Source: Mesorhizobium sp. M1C.F.Ca.ET.210.01.1.1
Lineage (GTDB): Bacteria > Pseudomonadota > Alphaproteobacteria > Rhizobiales > Rhizobiaceae
Length of the DNA stretch: 47,549 nt
Assembly: GCF_004791585.1 (NCBI RefSeq)
Contig: NZ_SRUU01000038.1
Span: 1 to 47,549, forward strand
Direction: 5' to 3'
How positions within the stretch are numbered: position 1 is the stretch's first letter; the number at the start of each line of letters is the position of its first letter. Under the pieces are notes generated by a model that saw nothing but the letters and a program-made list of their open reading frames with translations, had not been told where the DNA came from and did no database searches. The position numbers and the translations under genes were made by a program. Shown piece after piece: positions 16,978 through 25,208 of the stretch.

Positions 16978-18480
16978 ATGGACGATGCGATTCTTTCCCT
17001 TAAGGGCGTCGGAAAAATCTTTCCGGGCGTCGTCGCGCTGAGCGACGTCTCGCTGTCGATCGCGCGCGGCGAAACCCACATCGTCCTGGGCGAGAACGGC
17101 GCCGGCAAGTCGACGCTGATCAAGCTTTTGGCCGGCATCTATCAGCCGGACGCGGGTACCATTGTCTTCAACGGCCAGTCCTACCAACCGAAGACGCCGC
17201 ATGATGCGCAGCAGAGCGGTATCCGCATCGTACATCAGGAACTCAACCTTTTACCCTATCTCAGCATCGCCGAGAATTTGATGCTGGAAAACCTGCCGCG
17301 CCGCGCCTTCGGTGTCGTCGACCGCAAGGCGCTCAACCGGCGTGCCGTCGCATTGCTCAAGGAGGTCGGCCTCGACATCGACCCAAGGACCCGGGTCGAG
17401 GCGCTCGGCGTCGCCCAGATGCAGCTGGTCGAGATCGCCAAGGCGCTGAGCTACGACAGCAAGCTTCTGGTGCTGGACGAGCCGACGGCGACGCTGACGC
17501 CGCCCGAGATCACGCGGCTCTTTGCCATCATCAAGCGGCTCAAGGCGAAAGGCGTCACCATCATCTACATCTCGCATCGCCTGCACGAGGTGTTCGAGAT
17601 CGGCGACCGGGTGACCGTCCTGCGCAACGGCAGGCTTGAAGCGACCCGCGATCTCCACGGCCTTGCCGTGCCGGACCTGGTGCGCATGATGATCGGCCGC
17701 GACATCGCCGATGAGTTCAGCTTCGATGCTTCGATCGTGCCGGGCAAGGTCGCGCTCAGCGTCGCCAATCTGAAGCGGAGCGCCGCGACGCCGGAAATCT
17801 CCTTCTCGGTTCGGCATGGCGAGATCCTGGGCGTCGCCGGCCTGGTCGGCAGCGGCCGCACGGAAGCCATGCGGGCCCTGTTCGGCGCCGATCCGAAGCT
17901 CGACGGCGTCGTCGAGATCGACGGCCGGCCGGTGGCGATCACGGCGCCCAAGGACGCCGTGCGGCATGGGCTCAGCCTGCTCACCGAAGACCGCAAGGGG
18001 CAGGGCCTGCTGCTCGATATGCCGGTCGACAAGAACATTACCATCACGGATCTCGGCAAAGTCTCGCGCCACGGCCTGGTCAACCGCAGGGCGGAGGCCG
18101 CGGCCGCCAACGACCTGGTCGGCCAGCTCCGTGTCAAGGCAAGCTCGATCGAGCAGGCGGTGCGCAACCTCTCCGGCGGCAACCAGCAGAAGGTGGTGCT
18201 GGCCAAATGGCTGTTCCGCGGTACCTCGACGCTGATCCTCGACGAGCCGACGCGCGGCGTCGACATCGGCGCGCGGCGCGAGATCTACCAGCTCCTGTGG
18301 ATGCTGGCAGCGGCTGAGAAGGGCATCATCATGGTGTCGTCCGACCTGCCCGAGCTGATGGGCATGTGCCACCGCATCATCGTCTTTTCCAAAAACAAGA
18401 TCGTCGGCGAGGTGCCGCGAGCCGAATTCGACCAGGAGCGTATCCTGTCGCTCGCCTATCAGGAGTATGTGCGACCATGA
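16978..18480 (+). CDS. Sugar ABC transporter ATP-binding protein (RbsA type)
   Basis: Predicted 500-residue ATPase with two fused nucleotide-binding domains. The first has Walker A GENGAGKST near residue 38 and Walker B LLVLDEPTA. The second has the degenerate P-loop GLVGSGRTEAMRALFGA, signature LSGGNQQKVVLAKWL and TLILDEPTRGVDIGAR, as usual for ribose/xylose/galactose importers. The start at 16978 gives the standard length. Its stop overlaps the permease start by 4 bases (ATGA). Confidence 0.95.
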   Translation: MDDAILSLKGVGKIFPGVVALSDVSLSIARGETHIVLGENGAGKSTLIKLLAGIYQPDAGTIVFNGQSYQPKTPHDAQQSGIRIVHQELNLLPYLSIAENLMLENLPRRAFGVVDRKALNRRAVALLKEVGLDIDPRTRVEALGVAQMQLVEIAKALSYDSKLLVLDEPTATLTPPEITRLFAIIKRLKAKGVTIIYISHRLHEVFEIGDRVTVLRNGRLEATRDLHGLAVPDLVRMMIGRDIADEFSFDASIVPGKVALSVANLKRSAATPEISFSVRHGEILGVAGLVGSGRTEAMRALFGADPKLDGVVEIDGRPVAITAPKDAVRHGLSLLTEDRKGQGLLLDMPVDKNITITDLGKVSRHGLVNRRAEAAAANDLVGQLRVKASSIEQAVRNLSGGNQQKVVLAKWLFRGTSTLILDEPTRGVDIGARREIYQLLWMLAAAEKGIIMVSSDLPELMGMCHRIIVFSKNKIVGEVPRAEFDQERILSLAYQEYVRP

Positions 18481-19493
18481 CCGAGATGTCCGAACCGCTG
18501 GTGTCGGCGCCCGTTTCACCGGCCAAGGCAAAATTCCTGCGCTTCCTGATCCGCGATGCCGGCGTGCTGCTCGCCCTGGTCCTGATCACGCTGTTCTTCT
18601 CGGCCACGGCGCCCTATTTCGCCACCCCCGACAATGCGCTGAAGATCTTCGTGCAGATCGCCATCAACACCGTGCTCGCGGCCGGCATGACCTTCGTCAT
18701 CCTCACCGGCGGCATCGACCTTTCGGTCGGCTCGGTGCTGGCGCTCTGCACCGTGGTCGGCGCCACCATCATGATCGACGAGAGCCTGTCGCCGGCCGCC
18801 GCGATCACGCTTGCCCTGCTCGCCTGCATGGCGACGGGTGCTGCCTGCGGCTTCCTCAACGGCTGGATCTCGACGCGCTGGAAGATCCCCTCCTTCATCG
18901 TCACGCTCGGCATGCTCAACATGGCGGCCGGCGCCGCCCGCGTGGTCAGCGACAACTCGACCATCACCGGCCTGCCGCAGAGCTTCGTCGATTTCGGCAA
19001 CCTGATCATCGGCGGTTTCCTGCCGTCGATCTTCCTGGTCGCCGTGCTGGTGATCGCCGCCGGCTGGTTCGTGCTGCGCTTCACGGTGTTCGGCCGCATG
19101 ATCTTCGCCGTCGGCACCAATGACGAGGCGGTGCGCCTCTCGGGCCACAATCCGGATTTCTACAAGGTCGCCGCCTTCACCATCAGCGGCCTCACGGCCG
19201 GCATCGCGGCCATGGTCTATCTGTTGCGCCTCAACATCGGCAGCCCGATCGCTGGCGTCGGCTACGAGCTCAACGCGATCGCCGCCGTCATCATCGGCGG
19301 CACCAGCCTCAGCGGCGGCAAGGGCTCGATCATCGGCACGCTGGTTGGCGCCTGCATCCTGCAGGTGCTCTCGACCGGGCTGCAGCTGCTCGGCGTCGGC
19401 GACAATTTCAAACCCATCGTGATTGGCCTTGTCATCGTGCTCGCGGTCATTCTAGACGCGTATCGGGAGAGGCTGTTGCGGAGGATCCGCTAG
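18477..19493 (+). CDS. Sugar ABC transporter permease (RbsC type)
   Basis: Predicted 338-residue inner-membrane permease with 8-10 hydrophobic segments. Family hallmarks are FVILTGGIDLSVGSVLAL, VTLGMLNMAAGAARVV and AAVIIGGTSLSGGKGSI. It starts inside the stop of the ATPase gene (ATGA overlap), so it is translationally coupled. Its own stop codon lies in the first bases of a GAGCAATTCCAGG-type repeat. Confidence 0.95.
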   Translation: MTEMSEPLVSAPVSPAKAKFLRFLIRDAGVLLALVLITLFFSATAPYFATPDNALKIFVQIAINTVLAAGMTFVILTGGIDLSVGSVLALCTVVGATIMIDESLSPAAAITLALLACMATGAACGFLNGWISTRWKIPSFIVTLGMLNMAAGAARVVSDNSTITGLPQSFVDFGNLIIGGFLPSIFLVAVLVIAAGWFVLRFTVFGRMIFAVGTNDEAVRLSGHNPDFYKVAAFTISGLTAGIAAMVYLLRLNIGSPIAGVGYELNAIAAVIIGGTSLSGGKGSIIGTLVGACILQVLSTGLQLLGVGDNFKPIVIGLVIVLAVILDAYRERLLRRIR

Positions 19494-19545
19494 AGCAATC
19501 CAGGAAAGTGCATAGCGGTTTTCCGTCCGGAATCGCGCAGGAAGT
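19491..19545. repeat. GAGCAATTCCAGG-type repeat that supplies a stop codon
   Basis: It begins TAGAGCAATCCAGGAAAGTG and continues with GCGGTTTTCCGTCCGGAAT, opposite in orientation to the copy at 20710-20804. The first three bases are the stop codon of the RbsC-type permease. The element lies in the short gap before the LacI gene. Confidence 0.7.
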
Positions 19546-19572
19546 GCAGGGAGTCACCGGGACCAAGGGGCC

Positions 19573-20574
19573 ATGACAACGATTGCCGATGTCGCACGCT
19601 ACGCGGGGGTGTCTGTCGCTACCGTCTCGCATGTGATGAACCGCACGCGCCATGTCGAGCCGGAGACGGCCGAGCGCGTGCGCGCGGCGATCACCGCCTT
19701 GCGCTACAGCCCGAATTCGCTGGCGCGGAGTCTGCGGCGCGGCGAGACCAAGACCATCGGCCTGCTGCTCCCCGACAACTCCAACCCGTTCTTCGCCAGC
19801 GTCGCGCGCCAGATCGAGGATGCGGGCTTCGTCGCCGGCTACACGGTGATCCTGTGCAACTCGGACGGCAGCGCCGAAAAGGAGGAGCGCTATCTGTCGG
19901 TGCTGCTGGCCAAGCAGATCGACGGGCTGATCTTTGCCGGCTCATCCGATCACGCACGGGTGTTCGCGCATCTTTCCGCCGCCGTGCCGGCGGTGCTGCT
20001 CGACCGCGAGATCCATTCCGTCAATGTCGACTCCGTGCTGGTCGACCACGATCACGGCGGCTATCTCGCCGGCCGTCACCTCGTCGGGCTCGGCCACAAG
20101 AAGATCGGCGTCATCGGCGGCCCGCGCGATTCGAGCTCCAGTCCGGCCCGCCTGCGCGGCTTTGCCAGGGCGTTGGAGGAGGCGGGCCTCGACCTGCCGG
20201 CTTCATCGGTGGTCGATTCCGACTATCATTTTGCCGGCGGCCGCCTGGCGATGGAGCGACTGATGGCGCAGGCGCCGGACATCACGGCGGTGTTTGCGTG
20301 CAACGATCTGATGGCCATGGGGGCCATCACCGCGCTGCGCTCGCGCGGATTGCGGGTACCCGACGACATGTCGCTGGTCGGCTTCGACGACATTCCCTAC
20401 GCGGTCACGACATGGCCGCCGCTGACGACGATCGCGCAGCCGGTGGAGAAGATCGGCACGCGGGCGGTGAGCCTGCTTCTGGAGCGCGTCCGCGAGCCGG
20501 AGGCGCCGTCGCGCCGCGAGGTGCTGGCGCCGGTGCTGGTCGAGAGGGAAAGCTGCGCGCCGGCGCGCGGATAG
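19573..20574 (+). CDS. LacI family transcriptional regulator
   Basis: Predicted 333-residue repressor. The N-terminal helix-turn-helix and hinge are classic (TIADVARYAGVSVATVSHVM, then RYSPNSLARSLR). The remainder is a periplasmic-binding-protein-like sensor domain (TIGLLLPDNSNPFFASVARQ, VFACNDLMAMGAITAL). It is the last gene of the sugar transporter cluster, on the same strand, and is the natural ligand of the perfect palindrome at 15818-15843. The inducer is likely the transported sugar or a derivative. Confidence 0.94.
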   Translation: MTTIADVARYAGVSVATVSHVMNRTRHVEPETAERVRAAITALRYSPNSLARSLRRGETKTIGLLLPDNSNPFFASVARQIEDAGFVAGYTVILCNSDGSAEKEERYLSVLLAKQIDGLIFAGSSDHARVFAHLSAAVPAVLLDREIHSVNVDSVLVDHDHGGYLAGRHLVGLGHKKIGVIGGPRDSSSSPARLRGFARALEEAGLDLPASSVVDSDYHFAGGRLAMERLMAQAPDITAVFACNDLMAMGAITALRSRGLRVPDDMSLVGFDDIPYAVTTWPPLTTIAQPVEKIGTRAVSLLLERVREPEAPSRREVLAPVLVERESCAPARG

Positions 20575-20709
20575 TGTTTGGCAATTGCCGACGCCGGCGC
20601 TGGCCCCCGCTCCGTCTCGGCGCTGCGCGCCGATCCAGCTCTCCCTATTCATGGGGGGCGAGGAAACGCCAACCGCTGACTGCGCGGCCTTGAAAGCTTA
20701 GTGCGTTTC

Positions 20710-20804
20710 AGCGATTCATAGAATCGCCGAACCGCTTCTAAGTATTTGTTTTTACGCAATTCCGGATGGAAAACCGTTACACACTTTTCCTGGAATTGCT
20801 CTAG
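20710..20804. repeat. GAGCAATTCCAGG-type repeat, best copy
   Basis: Reading on the minus strand it starts CTAGAGCAATTCCAGG, then AAAAGTGTG, a CGGTTTTCC half matched by CCGGAATTGCG, and an A-rich part. It belongs to a family I know as frequent between genes of Rhizobiales. It occupies the 321-bp convergent gap 20575-20895 between the LacI and ornithine cyclodeaminase genes. The rest of the gap holds a GC hairpin at 20813-20831 and nothing else I can name. Confidence 0.75.
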
Positions 20805-20812
20805 GTTCCTCG

Positions 20813-20831
20813 CCCCCGCCAGAGGCGGGGG
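20813..20831. terminator. GC-rich hairpin at convergent junction
   Basis: CCCCCGCC (20813-20820) pairs with GGCGGGGG (20824-20831) around a 3-base loop, downstream of both converging genes. There is no T-run, so if it terminates it does so weakly or with Rho. Confidence 0.35.
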
Positions 20832-20895
20832 AGACGGAGAGGGGGAGCGCCCGATGCGATTGTCCCGCCCTGTGAAATCGTCTTGCTGACAGGCC

Positions 20896-21957
20896 TCAGG
20901 CCGCCGGCTGCATGGCGGCCCTGAGCAGCATGCCGAACAGGTCGCGCGGCTCGTCGGGGTCGGCGAGCAGGTCGAGCTCCTCATAGAGGCCGGTGGCCTG
21001 GAGCTGGTCGCGGACATAGCGCAGCGCGGAAAAATCTTCCGTTGCGAAGCCGACGGAATCGAACAGCGTGATCTGCTCCGGCGCCTTGCGGCCCTCGGCC
21101 TGGCCGGTCATCACCTGCCACAGCTCGGTCACCGGATGGTCGGCGTCGAGCTGCTGGATCTCGCCCTCGATGCGCGTCTGCGGCGGGAACTCGACGAAGA
21201 TGTCGGAGCGCAGCAGGATGTCGCGGTGCAGCTCGGTCTTGCCCGGGCAATCGCCGCCGACCGCGTTGATGTGCACGCCGGAGCCGACCATGTTGTCGGT
21301 GAGGATGGTGGCGTACTGCTTGTCGGCGGTCACGGTGGTGATGATGTCGACGCCTTCCACCGCTTCCTGCCCGGTCTGGCAAATGGTGATATCAAAACCC
21401 TTGCCGGCGAGGTTGCGGGCGCATTTTTCCGAGGCCGAACGATCGATGTCGTAGAGCCGCAGCCGGTCGATGCCGAGCAGCGCCTTGAAGGCGATGGCCT
21501 GGAACTCGGACTGGGCGCCGTTGCCGATGATGGCCATGGCGCGCGATCCCTTCGGCGCGAGGTATTTCGCCGCGACGGCGGAGGTGGCGGCGGTGCGCAG
21601 CGCCGTCAGGATCGTCATCTCGGTCAACAGCATCGGATAGCCGGAGCCGACATCGGCGAGCACGCCGAAGGCGGTGACCGTCTGGCGGCCCTCGCGCATG
21701 TTCTTCGGGTGGCCGTTGACATATTTGAAGCCGTACATCTTGCCGTCGCTGGTCGGCATCAATTCGATGACGCCGTCATGGCTGTGCGAGGCGATGCGCG
21801 GCGTCTTGTCGAACAGCTCCCAGCGGCGGAAGTCCTCCTCGATATAGGCGGCGAGCTCGGTGAGGAAGCGCTCGACGCCGATGGCGAGCACAAGCTTCAT
21901 CATGCGGTCGACGCTGACGAAGGGGACGATGGCAAGGCGCGAAGGCTGGGTGGTCAT
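20896..21957 (-). CDS. ocd: Ornithine cyclodeaminase
   Basis: Predicted 353-residue enzyme of the ornithine cyclodeaminase/mu-crystallin family, which converts L-ornithine to L-proline and ammonia with bound NAD. The nucleotide-binding motif AIIGNGAQSEFQ is near residue 140. Family features GYPMLLTEMTILTALRTAA and INAVGGDCPGKTELHRDIL are clear, the latter holding the catalytic Asp. Length matches the bacterial enzyme. It follows the arginase gene by 2 bp, so the pair converts arginine to urea, ornithine and then proline. A divergent Lrp regulator flanks the operon. Confidence 0.93.
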   Translation of the reverse strand: MTTQPSRLAIVPFVSVDRMMKLVLAIGVERFLTELAAYIEEDFRRWELFDKTPRIASHSHDGVIELMPTSDGKMYGFKYVNGHPKNMREGRQTVTAFGVLADVGSGYPMLLTEMTILTALRTAATSAVAAKYLAPKGSRAMAIIGNGAQSEFQAIAFKALLGIDRLRLYDIDRSASEKCARNLAGKGFDITICQTGQEAVEGVDIITTVTADKQYATILTDNMVGSGVHINAVGGDCPGKTELHRDILLRSDIFVEFPPQTRIEGEIQQLDADHPVTELWQVMTGQAEGRKAPEQITLFDSVGFATEDFSALRYVRDQLQATGLYEELDLLADPDEPRDLFGMLLRAAMQPAA

Positions 21958-21959
21958 GG

Positions 21960-22892
21960 TCAGATGCTTCCGGAATGGCTGCGGGTCGGGCGGTCCATGA
22001 TGCGGCGGCCCATCAGGCTGGCGGTGAGGTCGACCATCAGCGTCGCGGTGCGGCCGCGCTCGTCCAGGAACGGATTGAGCTCGACCAGGTCGAGGCTGGA
22101 CGCCAGGCCACTGTCGGACAGCATCTCCATCACCAGATGCGCCTCGCGGAAGGTGGCACCGCCGGGCACGGTGGTGCCGACGGCGGGCGCGATCGACGGG
22201 TCGAGGAAATCGACATCGAGGCTGACATGCAGGAGCCCGTTCTCCTGTTCGACGCGGGCGAGGAAGGCGCGCAGCAGCGGCGCGATGCCGTGCTCGTCGA
22301 TGGCGCGCATGTCGTGCACGGTCACGCCCGCCTCCTGCAGCGCGCGGCGCTCGGCCGGATCGACGCTGCGCAGGCCCATGGTGCAGACGCGGGCGGGGTC
22401 GACGGCCGCGGGCAGGTCCGGGAAATAACCCTTGAAACCCGCCTGCCCGCTGGCATAGGCGAGCGGCACGCCGTGCAGGTTGCCGCTGGTGGTGGTGTCG
22501 AGGGTGTGGAAATCCGGATGCGCGTCGAGCCACAGCACGAAAAGCGGCCGGCCCCGCTCGGCGGCGCGGCGCGCCACGCCGGAGACCGTGCCGGCGGAGA
22601 TCGAGTGGTCGCCGCCGAGGAAGATCGGAATGGCGTCCTTCGAAGCGGTGTAGGCGGTCTCTGCGATTGCCGTCGTCCATGCGGAGATCTCGGGCAGGGC
22701 CTTCAGCGCGAGATTGCCGTGAGCGACAGGGCGCGCCGCGGCCTTCTCCACGGCGCCCCAGTCCTCGACCTCATGGCCAAGCTCCGACAGCACGGAGACA
22801 AGCCCGGCCGTGCGCAGCGCGCTCGGCCCCATCTCGCATCCCATCCTGCCCGCGCCATCCTGTACCGGCGCGCCAACGATCCTGCAGCGCAT
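21960..22892 (-). CDS. rocF: Arginase
   Basis: Predicted 310-residue ureohydrolase that splits L-arginine to urea and ornithine. All manganese ligands are visible: His96 (GGDHS), Asp123, His125 and Asp127 (DAHPDFHT), Asp226 and Asp228 (SLDVDFLDP). Glu271 in LVELNPFLD matches the substrate-binding Glu. The start at 22892 gives the usual length; extending to an ATG at 22985 would add 31 residues unlike arginases. It is the first gene of the operon with ornithine cyclodeaminase, and is divergent from an Lrp-type regulator across 134 bp. Confidence 0.94.
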   Translation of the reverse strand: MRCRIVGAPVQDGAGRMGCEMGPSALRTAGLVSVLSELGHEVEDWGAVEKAAARPVAHGNLALKALPEISAWTTAIAETAYTASKDAIPIFLGGDHSISAGTVSGVARRAAERGRPLFVLWLDAHPDFHTLDTTTSGNLHGVPLAYASGQAGFKGYFPDLPAAVDPARVCTMGLRSVDPAERRALQEAGVTVHDMRAIDEHGIAPLLRAFLARVEQENGLLHVSLDVDFLDPSIAPAVGTTVPGGATFREAHLVMEMLSDSGLASSLDLVELNPFLDERGRTATLMVDLTASLMGRRIMDRPTRSHSGSI

Positions 22893-22988
22893 GATTCTTT
22901 TTAGCCCTTGCGATTGTTCGGAACACAGTGAACCATCGTGGCCTGGCGGTTTGAACAGGGAAAATTGGCATTTCGAAAAGAACAATCT

Positions 22989-23007
22989 ATCATATTGAGC
23001 ATATGAT
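22989..23007. promoter_or_regulatory. Perfect inverted repeat, candidate Lrp-type operator
   Basis: ATCATAT and ATATGAT (7-base arms, 5-base spacer TGAGC) lie 19 bp before the Lrp-type gene, in an AT-rich stretch of the divergent spacer with arginase. Position and symmetry suit autoregulation and arginine- or ornithine-responsive activation of the arginase operon. Confidence 0.55.
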
Positions 23008-23026
23008 CTGACCGAAATGGAAAAGC

Positions 23027-23467
23027 ATGGACGCGCTCGACGAAAGGCTGGTGACGCTTCTGAGACACGATGCGCGGCGCAGCGTCTCCGATCTCGCGGT
23101 CGATCTCGGCGTCTCGCGCGCGACGGTCAGGGCGCGCATGGAGCGGCTGGAGAAGTCCGGCGAGATCATCGGCTACACGGTGGTGCTGCGCGCCGACGCG
23201 GTCGACCAGAGGATACGCGGCGTCATGATGATCGAGATCGAGGGCCATGCCGCCGACCGCGTCATCAGGGCGCTCGGCGGCTTTCCCGAAGTCTCGACCA
23301 TTCACACCACGAACGGCCGCTGGGACCTGGTGGTCGAGCTGGGCACCGCCTCGCTCACCGATTTCGACGCCGTGCTGCGGCGGATACGGCTGATCCCTGG
23401 GATAACAGGGAGCGAGACAAGCCTTTTGCTGGCGACGCCGCGGACGACCAGGGCGCGGCTGGGGTAG
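23027..23467 (+). CDS. Lrp/AsnC family regulator of the arginase operon
   Basis: Predicted 146-residue regulator. The helix-turn-helix is SVSDLAVDLGVSRATVRARM at about 19-38 and the C-terminal sensing domain includes TTNGRWDLVVELGTASLTDF. GGAAAA precedes the ATG by about 6 bases. It is transcribed away from arginase and ornithine cyclodeaminase, matching the known pattern of Lrp-like activators of arginine catabolism in Agrobacterium and relatives. The perfect inverted repeat just upstream is the probable binding site. Confidence 0.92.
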   Translation: MDALDERLVTLLRHDARRSVSDLAVDLGVSRATVRARMERLEKSGEIIGYTVVLRADAVDQRIRGVMMIEIEGHAADRVIRALGGFPEVSTIHTTNGRWDLVVELGTASLTDFDAVLRRIRLIPGITGSETSLLLATPRTTRARLG

Positions 23468-23508
23468 GTCCTTACGGGGAGGCCCCAATTTGCAGGGTCG
23501 GATGAAAC

Positions 23509-24042
23509 TTAGGCCGCGGCCGCCACCTTACGAAGTTGGCCAAGGCACGAAGTGAGCTTCTGCCCGTCACGTTTCAAGGTCGCCAGTCTGGCTTCGGCCT
23601 CGGACTGTTCCAATGCCAGTATGGTGCGGTCAGGCTGACGCGAGCGGATCGACAACGATCGAATGAGTAAAATCCATTGGCCGTTCTGCTCAACCGTCAC
23701 CTTGACCATCCCGTGACATAGCAAGGTACGAAACGTCTCATGCTTTTCGCGATACTGTGAAAGTTCAGTAAGGGCGTGCCGGCCCACCTCCTCAAATGGG
23801 CCGCCGGGGCTGATAGCTGCTGCCAAGTCTTCGAACCTTTGTCCGATGAGGTGACGCAGGCGCACTGCGATCTCGCCCTGTGCCGTGGCACTTAACGCAA
23901 GCAGTGTCTCGGTCACGGCCGTTTCGACCATCGAGAAATGGTGCATACAGGCACCGCGCCAGCAATTGACCTGGGAGAAAATCGCACCCCAGTCAATTGG
24001 TTGCAGCGGTGGTGTTGTTTGATCGGAGGCAACGGTCATCAT
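23509..24042 (-). CDS. Hypothetical protein of lower GC content
   Basis: About 177 residues, starting MMTVASDQTTPPLQPIDWGA. The predicted protein is mostly helical (LLALSATAQGEIAVRLRHLI, ALEQSEAEARLATLKRDGQK) and soluble, with no signal peptide or membrane segment. I do not recognise a family. The start is uncertain: no good ribosome site is seen, and ATG codons at 24039, 24042 and 24054 are all possible. The gene appears clearly less GC-rich than its neighbours and sits 3' of a tRNA-Gly gene, both common signs of transfer. No attachment-site repeat or integrase is visible. Confidence 0.6.
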   Translation of the reverse strand: MMTVASDQTTPPLQPIDWGAIFSQVNCWRGACMHHFSMVETAVTETLLALSATAQGEIAVRLRHLIGQRFEDLAAAISPGGPFEEVGRHALTELSQYREKHETFRTLLCHGMVKVTVEQNGQWILLIRSLSIRSRQPDRTILALEQSEAEARLATLKRDGQKLTSCLGQLRKVAAAA

Positions 24043-24261
24043 TCTTGATAGCATTAGATAAAAAGTGTTGACAGCTTTGCCCTGGCGCCGTGGATGACCA
24101 AAATCGGCGCGTGACCAGCTCTGCCTCGGCGCTGTGCCGTCGGACATCCGCTCGACGCCGCAATTTCACGCTGCGTTGTTGCAGGGAAACGGTAACCGCG
24201 CGTGACCCGGACTTCTCGAGCCACTTCCGTGCTTTGCGATTTCAACCGCCCCAAAATGCGA

Positions 24262-24287
24262 AAAAGCCGCGGAAAACCGCGGCTTTT
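24262..24287 (-). terminator. Rho-independent terminator of tRNA-Gly
   Basis: AAAAGCCGCGG and CCGCGGCTTTT form a perfect 11-bp stem with a 4-base loop, about 27 bp after the tRNA 3' end. On the minus strand the stem runs straight into a T-run (TTTTT). Confidence 0.85.
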
Positions 24288-24313
24288 CGTTTGCTTGCTT
24301 TCCTTGAGGAAAC

Positions 24314-24388
24314 TGGAGCGGGTGAGGCGATTCGAACGCCCGACCCCAACCTTGGCAAGGTTGTGCTCTACCTCTGAGCTACACCCGC
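24314..24388 (-). tRNA. tRNA-Gly(GCC)
   Basis: A 75-nt cloverleaf. The acceptor stem GCGGGTG pairs with CACCCGC, the D arm is GCTC/GAGC, the anticodon stem-loop CAACC-TTGCCAA-GGTTG carries anticodon GCC, and the T arm contains TTCGAAT. The discriminator base is T and CCA is encoded. The anticodon reads GGC/GGU glycine codons. A promoter and a terminator flank it. Confidence 0.97.
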
Positions 24389-24417
24389 TCGCGCGGCCTC
24401 GGGCCGCAAGCCGCGCC

Positions 24418-24446
24418 TATATGGCCGAAGAGCGCGGCGATTGCAA
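24418..24446 (-). promoter_or_regulatory. Promoter of tRNA-Gly
   Basis: On the minus strand TTGCAA (24441-24446) and CATATA (24418-24423) are exactly 17 bp apart. The start point would fall near 24411, about 23 bp before the mature tRNA. Confidence 0.55.
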
Positions 24447-24608
24447 CAGGGAAATGACGGTCTTTTTGGAGCTGGCTCTTCATGCACCGAAGGTTCGTTC
24501 CGATCGGGCGGATTCCGCTGGTCCACTCCGACGATCTTGCTGACGATCTTGCCCCGAGGGCAGCGTTGGCCGTAAACGGCATGACCTGCCGGACAATGCG
24601 AGGAACCG

Positions 24609-25109
24609 ATGCCGAAGACCGAAGCCGAGCTTTACGCCTTTCTTGCCGATCTCGGCATCTCCGTCTCCACGGTGCGGCATCCGCCCTTGTTCACGGTCGC
24701 CGATTCGCAGGCGCTGCGCGGCGAGATCCCGGGCGGCCATACCAAGAACCTGTTCCTCAAGGACAAGAAGGACAACTTCTTTCTGGTCACCGTCGGCGAG
24801 GAGGCCGAGGTCGACCTCAAGCAGATCCATCATTTGATCGGCGCCGCCGGCCGCGTTTCCTTCGGCAAGCCGGAAATGCTGATGGAGCTGCTCGGCGTCA
24901 TTCCGGGCGCCGTCACCGTGTTCGGCCTGATCAACGACACGGGTGGCCGGGTGAAGGTGTTTCTCGACCAGGAATTGATGAGCCACGAGGTCATCAACGG
25001 CCATCCGCTGACCAATGAGGCGACGACGACCATTGCCGCCGCCGATCTCGTCAGATTCGTCGAGGCAACCGGCCACGATCCTGTTATCTTGAAAGTCTCA
25101 TTATCTTGA
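24609..25109 (+). CDS. YbaK/ProX-type prolyl-tRNA editing protein
   Basis: Predicted 166-residue free-standing editing domain that hydrolyses misacylated tRNA, most likely Ala-tRNA(Pro) (ProXp-ala group). Family signatures are HTKNLFLKDKKDNFFLVTV near 45-63, with the conserved lysine, and GRVSFGKPEMLMELLGVIPG. GAGG precedes the ATG by about 5 bases. Full length, no anomalies. It lies alone between the tRNA-Gly promoter and the thioredoxin gene. Confidence 0.9.
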   Translation: MPKTEAELYAFLADLGISVSTVRHPPLFTVADSQALRGEIPGGHTKNLFLKDKKDNFFLVTVGEEAEVDLKQIHHLIGAAGRVSFGKPEMLMELLGVIPGAVTVFGLINDTGGRVKVFLDQELMSHEVINGHPLTNEATTTIAAADLVRFVEATGHDPVILKVSLS

Positions 25110-25208
25110 AAGTCGGGGCTTGATCGCCACATGGATGGCGAAACCGAACTCCGACAATGACGCGCCGCACCTTCATGCCGGCGGCGGCGCGACCGAAAGG
25201 GCGACGAC

